NCBI GenBank assembly: GCA_944322855.1
Contig: CALUQG010000001.1
Location: forward strand, 124,001-188,000
Length of the DNA: 64,000 bases
Source of the DNA: Candidatus Gastranaerophilales bacterium
Lineage (GTDB): Bacteria; Cyanobacteriota; Vampirovibrionia; Gastranaerophilales; Gastranaerophilaceae
Reading direction: 5' to 3'
The position numbers and the translations under genes were made by a program. The notes beneath the pieces are model-generated. The model saw only the letters and a program-made list of their open reading frames with translations, searched no databases and had not been told where the DNA came from. Shown one piece after another: positions 61,196 through 64,000 of the stretch. Positions within the stretch are counted from its first letter, which is position 1, and each line of letters starts with the position of its first letter.

Positions 61196-64000
61196 ATGAG
61201 CGTTTGCAAATTTAACTACAAATACATCAAAGATAAAGCAACACCGGGCAGCTGGAGAAGAGGCTATGAAAGTTTTCAAAAAGACATAGTCCTTTCTTAT
61301 GAAACAAAACTTGCAGGTGTCGATGCAAAAGTGAAAGGCAACTTTCAAGATGCGTATGAAACGAGTTTGACTTTTACCAAAAATGGGGTAAAAGCCGATT
61401 GCAGCTGTCCATTGAAAGAAGAATGGTGCAAACATGCCATAGCTGTCGGCCTTAAGGTAATTGAAGATAAAGTTTATGATGAATATCTTGAAAGAGTTCA
61501 CAAAATTAAAACCGAATATCCTGATGAAGATATTCCGCCTGTTGAAAATCCTACAGGGAAATATATTTTTCATTTTAATCCGAAAAGAAGACAGAACTTT
61601 TTCTCCATACTTGTTATGGATAGAGCAACCGGCAAGGTTATTCGTGATTTAGAAGCTATTTTAAGAGCCTTAATTGAAGTTCAAAGAAATGACCCCTCAT
61701 TTGTTCTAAACGATGAAGAAAAGGTTGAACTCGCAATATTCCAGCTTCTTTTACAGCGTTCAAGACTTGATAAAAAAGCCGGATGGTATGATGTACCGAT
61801 AAACAAATTTGATGGATTTTTCCAGCTCCTTTCAAAAGCTGAAGAAGTTATTGACGGAAAAACAAAAGACAGACTGCGTTTTGATGATAAAGAGTGGGAA
61901 CTCGCTTTGTCAGTTAATTTTTCTATGGTAGGAAATGTTCTTTTGTCTTTAACCTGGGAAAGACCTGACGGGTCGGATTCTTATCCGTTTGAGGAAATCA
62001 GATATTTTTCCAGACAGCTTAAGTGGGGCAGATACAAAAATGTGATTTTCCCGACTACAACACCTGTTTCGGCATTGCCTCAAAGTTTAATTAAAGCAAG
62101 TTTTACTGATGTAAAAGATGCGGACGGTGCAAAGTTTTTATACGAAGAACTTCCAAAGCTCAAAAAGGTCATGAAAGTAACCGTCTCTGATGTTATTGAA
62201 AAACTTTTTCTTGAGCAAAAACCACCGGTTAATGTTGTTAAACTCGGACTTGATTATGACGGTTCTTTGAAAGCAGAGCTTGAGTTTGATTATGACGGAA
62301 CAAGAGTTCCTTATTCAAAACATACTGAAAAAACTCCTTATGTAACCATCAAAAAACCGAAAGAAGATTTGTTGTACTGGGTAAAAAGAAATCCCCAGCA
62401 CGAAGAAGCAGCTTATAATATGCTTCTGGCCTGCAAGTTTGCTCCAATGCAGACAAACAATCTCGCTTTGGAAAAAGAAAATGCTATAGATTTTTACAAT
62501 TATTATATTCAACAGGCCGGAGACGGATGGATTTTTGAAGAAAAAGACGATATGTCCTTCTTTAAACTCACAAAAGATCCTTTTGAATTGTGTGCTGAAA
62601 TAGATTTTTCGCTGGATTCAACGGATAGTTTTGAGGTTGAGTTATACGGAAGAGTAGGAGAAGAGATTATTCCTTTTGATGATGTATATGCTCTTACACT
62701 TGACAACAGCAAATATGTCAGAATAAAAAATCTGGGTTTTGCAGAAGTTCCTACAATGGATGTTTATTCATTGATGAGAGCTTTTAATACATTTGATGTT
62801 TATAAGAATGATGAAAACAGATATATTGTAAAAACCTATCGTGCCGGTTTGATTTCAGAAATGGAGAATTTGGGTCTGAAGCTCAAAATGAGCAGGCGAT
62901 TTAGCAAATTCTGGAAACAGATTTCTACATTTTCAACAATGGATGTACCATCACTGCCTAAAGGTATTCAGGCTGATTTCAGAGAATATCAGACCAGAGG
63001 TTTCGGCTGGCTCTGGTTTATGTATCAGTATGGTTTGAATGGTATTCTTGCGGATGATATGGGTCTGGGTAAAACATTGCAGGCACTTGCTCTTTTGCAA
63101 AAAGCTAAAGAGAAAAACAAAAAAGCACCGAATCTTGTAATCTGCCCGACATCTGTTGTTTTTAACTGGGAAAACGAAATTGAAAAATTTGCTCCGGGAC
63201 TTACCTGTTTAAAATTAAGCGGTACTGAAAGAAAAGAACTTTTTAAAGAAATTCCTAAATATGATGTAATCATTACAAGCTATGCTCTGATAAGAAGAGA
63301 TATTGCAAAGCTCAAAAAACATGAATTCAGATATGTTATCCTTGATGAAGCTCAAAACATTAAAAATGCGGATTCTATAACCGCTCAGAGTGTAAAACAA
63401 CTGAACTGCAAACATAAACTTGCTTTGTCAGGTACACCTATAGAAAACAGGCTGGAAGAACTCTGGTCAATTTTTGATTTCTTGATGCCAGGATTTTTGT
63501 TTGACAAAAATGAGTTTAATTACAGATATGTTACTCCGATTATGGAACGTGAAGATAAAACAGTTGAAAAACGTTTGAAATCACAGATTTATCCATTTAT
63601 CTTGAGACGTATGAAAAGAGATGTCGCAAAAGATTTGCCGGATAAAATCGAAAACGTTGCATATTGCGAACTTACACCCGAGCAAAAAGATTTTTATCTC
63701 GAGGTTATGGATTCAACAAGAGAAGAACTTTTCAAATCTATCGAGGAAAAAGGTATCGAAAAAAGCAGAATGTCCATTTTCTCTGCATTGCTGCGCTTGA
63801 GACAGATATGCTGTCATCCGAGACTTTACGACAAAGAAAATGTTAAAGGAATAAAAGAATCCGGCAAGTTCGAACAGCTGAAAGTTATGCTTGAAGAAAT
63901 TATTGCTGAAAAACACAGAGTTCTTTTATTCAGCCAATTTGTTGATATGCTTGACATCATTAAAGAATGGCTTGTTAAAGAAGGTATTAAACACGAATAT
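61196..64000 (+). CDS. SWIM-domain SNF2-family helicase (3' end cut by window edge)
   Basis: 935 codons are present and the frame is open at the right edge. The ATG at 61196 follows an in-frame TAA and is the only fitting start; no nearby ribosome site. SWIM zinc finger C69-x-C71-x6-C78-x-H80. After a long middle region the SNF2 ATPase begins near residue 590: Walker A (DDMGLGKT, 620-627), DEAQ box (717-720), SGTPIENRLEELW and FILRRMKRDVAKDLP. The second helicase lobe starts (RVLLFSQFVDML) before the cut. These are DNA-translocating ATPases with roles in transcription or repair; the partner is unknown. Confidence 0.95.
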   Translation, partial: MSVCKFNYKYIKDKATPGSWRRGYESFQKDIVLSYETKLAGVDAKVKGNFQDAYETSLTFTKNGVKADCSCPLKEEWCKHAIAVGLKVIEDKVYDEYLERVHKIKTEYPDEDIPPVENPTGKYIFHFNPKRRQNFFSILVMDRATGKVIRDLEAILRALIEVQRNDPSFVLNDEEKVELAIFQLLLQRSRLDKKAGWYDVPINKFDGFFQLLSKAEEVIDGKTKDRLRFDDKEWELALSVNFSMVGNVLLSLTWERPDGSDSYPFEEIRYFSRQLKWGRYKNVIFPTTTPVSALPQSLIKASFTDVKDADGAKFLYEELPKLKKVMKVTVSDVIEKLFLEQKPPVNVVKLGLDYDGSLKAELEFDYDGTRVPYSKHTEKTPYVTIKKPKEDLLYWVKRNPQHEEAAYNMLLACKFAPMQTNNLALEKENAIDFYNYYIQQAGDGWIFEEKDDMSFFKLTKDPFELCAEIDFSLDSTDSFEVELYGRVGEEIIPFDDVYALTLDNSKYVRIKNLGFAEVPTMDVYSLMRAFNTFDVYKNDENRYIVKTYRAGLISEMENLGLKLKMSRRFSKFWKQISTFSTMDVPSLPKGIQADFREYQTRGFGWLWFMYQYGLNGILADDMGLGKTLQALALLQKAKEKNKKAPNLVICPTSVVFNWENEIEKFAPGLTCLKLSGTERKELFKEIPKYDVIITSYALIRRDIAKLKKHEFRYVILDEAQNIKNADSITAQSVKQLNCKHKLALSGTPIENRLEELWSIFDFLMPGFLFDKNEFNYRYVTPIMEREDKTVEKRLKSQIYPFILRRMKRDVAKDLPDKIENVAYCELTPEQKDFYLEVMDSTREELFKSIEEKGIEKSRMSIFSALLRLRQICCHPRLYDKENVKGIKESGKFEQLKVMLEEIIAEKHRVLLFSQFVDMLDIIKEWLVKEGIKHEY

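Noticed and set aside
61168-61215. 15-codon frame MRNIRLTVKYERLQI overlapping the SNF2 start as a leader peptide
   Set aside because: No ribosome site of its own and too short to support; probably chance.

Overview
The window is a low-GC, densely packed bacterial chromosome segment. It carries bacterial housekeeping genes (tuf, rplJ-rplL, secA, glyQ, uvrC, tpiA, accA/accD), an outer-membrane assembly protein with an OstA/LptA-like domain (Gram-negative envelope), flagellar rod genes, a type IV prepilin-like protein and a Tic20-like membrane protein. Many secreted or membrane proteins here belong to no family I recognise. This mix best fits a non-photosynthetic relative of Cyanobacteria (Vampirovibrionia/Melainabacteria, Gastranaerophilales-like, gut). 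That placement is inferred from gene content; no rRNA is present to confirm it.

Layout. 1-2.8 kb: three unrecognised genes in one transcription unit; the first is cut by the left edge and carries a Cys/His motif, the second is a membrane protein with an internal duplication. 3-5.9 kb: tuf on +, and rplJ-rplL on - behind an L10 leader with an attenuator hairpin. 5.9-12.2 kb (-): prmA, accA, accD, an LptD/OstA-like protein, an M23 peptidase and a 36-residue membrane peptide. 12.3-17.5 kb: uvrC (probably leaderless), tag, a TPR protein, a zinc-ribbon protein, an unknown gene and tpiA, followed by a hairpin-rich tandem repeat. 17.7-27.3 kb: a secreted M16 protease, a hybrid-cluster-protein homologue that seems to have lost its cluster ligands, bioD, a pseudouridine synthase, a membrane glycosyltransferase, two tandem thymidylate-kinase-like genes and a bifunctional-nuclease-family protein. 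27.7-31.4 kb: response regulator and histidine kinase directly upstream of flgB-flgC-fliE. 31.4-39.1 kb: alr, a TPR protein, the Tic20-like protein, metY-type sulfhydrylase, apt and a second M16 double-domain protein. 39.4-44.9 kb (-): a prepilin with a very large glycine-rich domain, an amino-acid permease, glyQ and a nucleoside transporter. 45-53.6 kb: Asn/Ser-rich membrane or surface proteins, a 0.7-kb repeat-bearing intergenic island, and a four-gene overlapping minus-strand operon (CoA-dehydratase-activase-like protein, two WYL-type regulators, yraN). 53.7-64 kb: secA, another unknown membrane protein, ADP-forming acetyl-CoA synthetase and a SWIM/SNF2 helicase running off the right edge.

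How the genes fit together. Energy and redox genes (ADP-forming acetyl-CoA synthetase, an orphan TM1266-like hydrogenase regulator, the CoA-dehydratase-activase-like protein) suggest a fermentative anaerobe that makes ATP from acetyl-CoA. Envelope genes (LptD-like, M23, SecA, prepilin, M16 proteases) suggest substantial surface remodelling. The most unusual features are the ligand-less Hcp homologue, the giant glycine-rich prepilin with an inverted repeat inside its promoter, the tandem atypical thymidylate kinases, a set of proteins sharing a short Ser-Phe-Gly motif after a disordered N-terminus, and two families of dispersed hairpin repeats.
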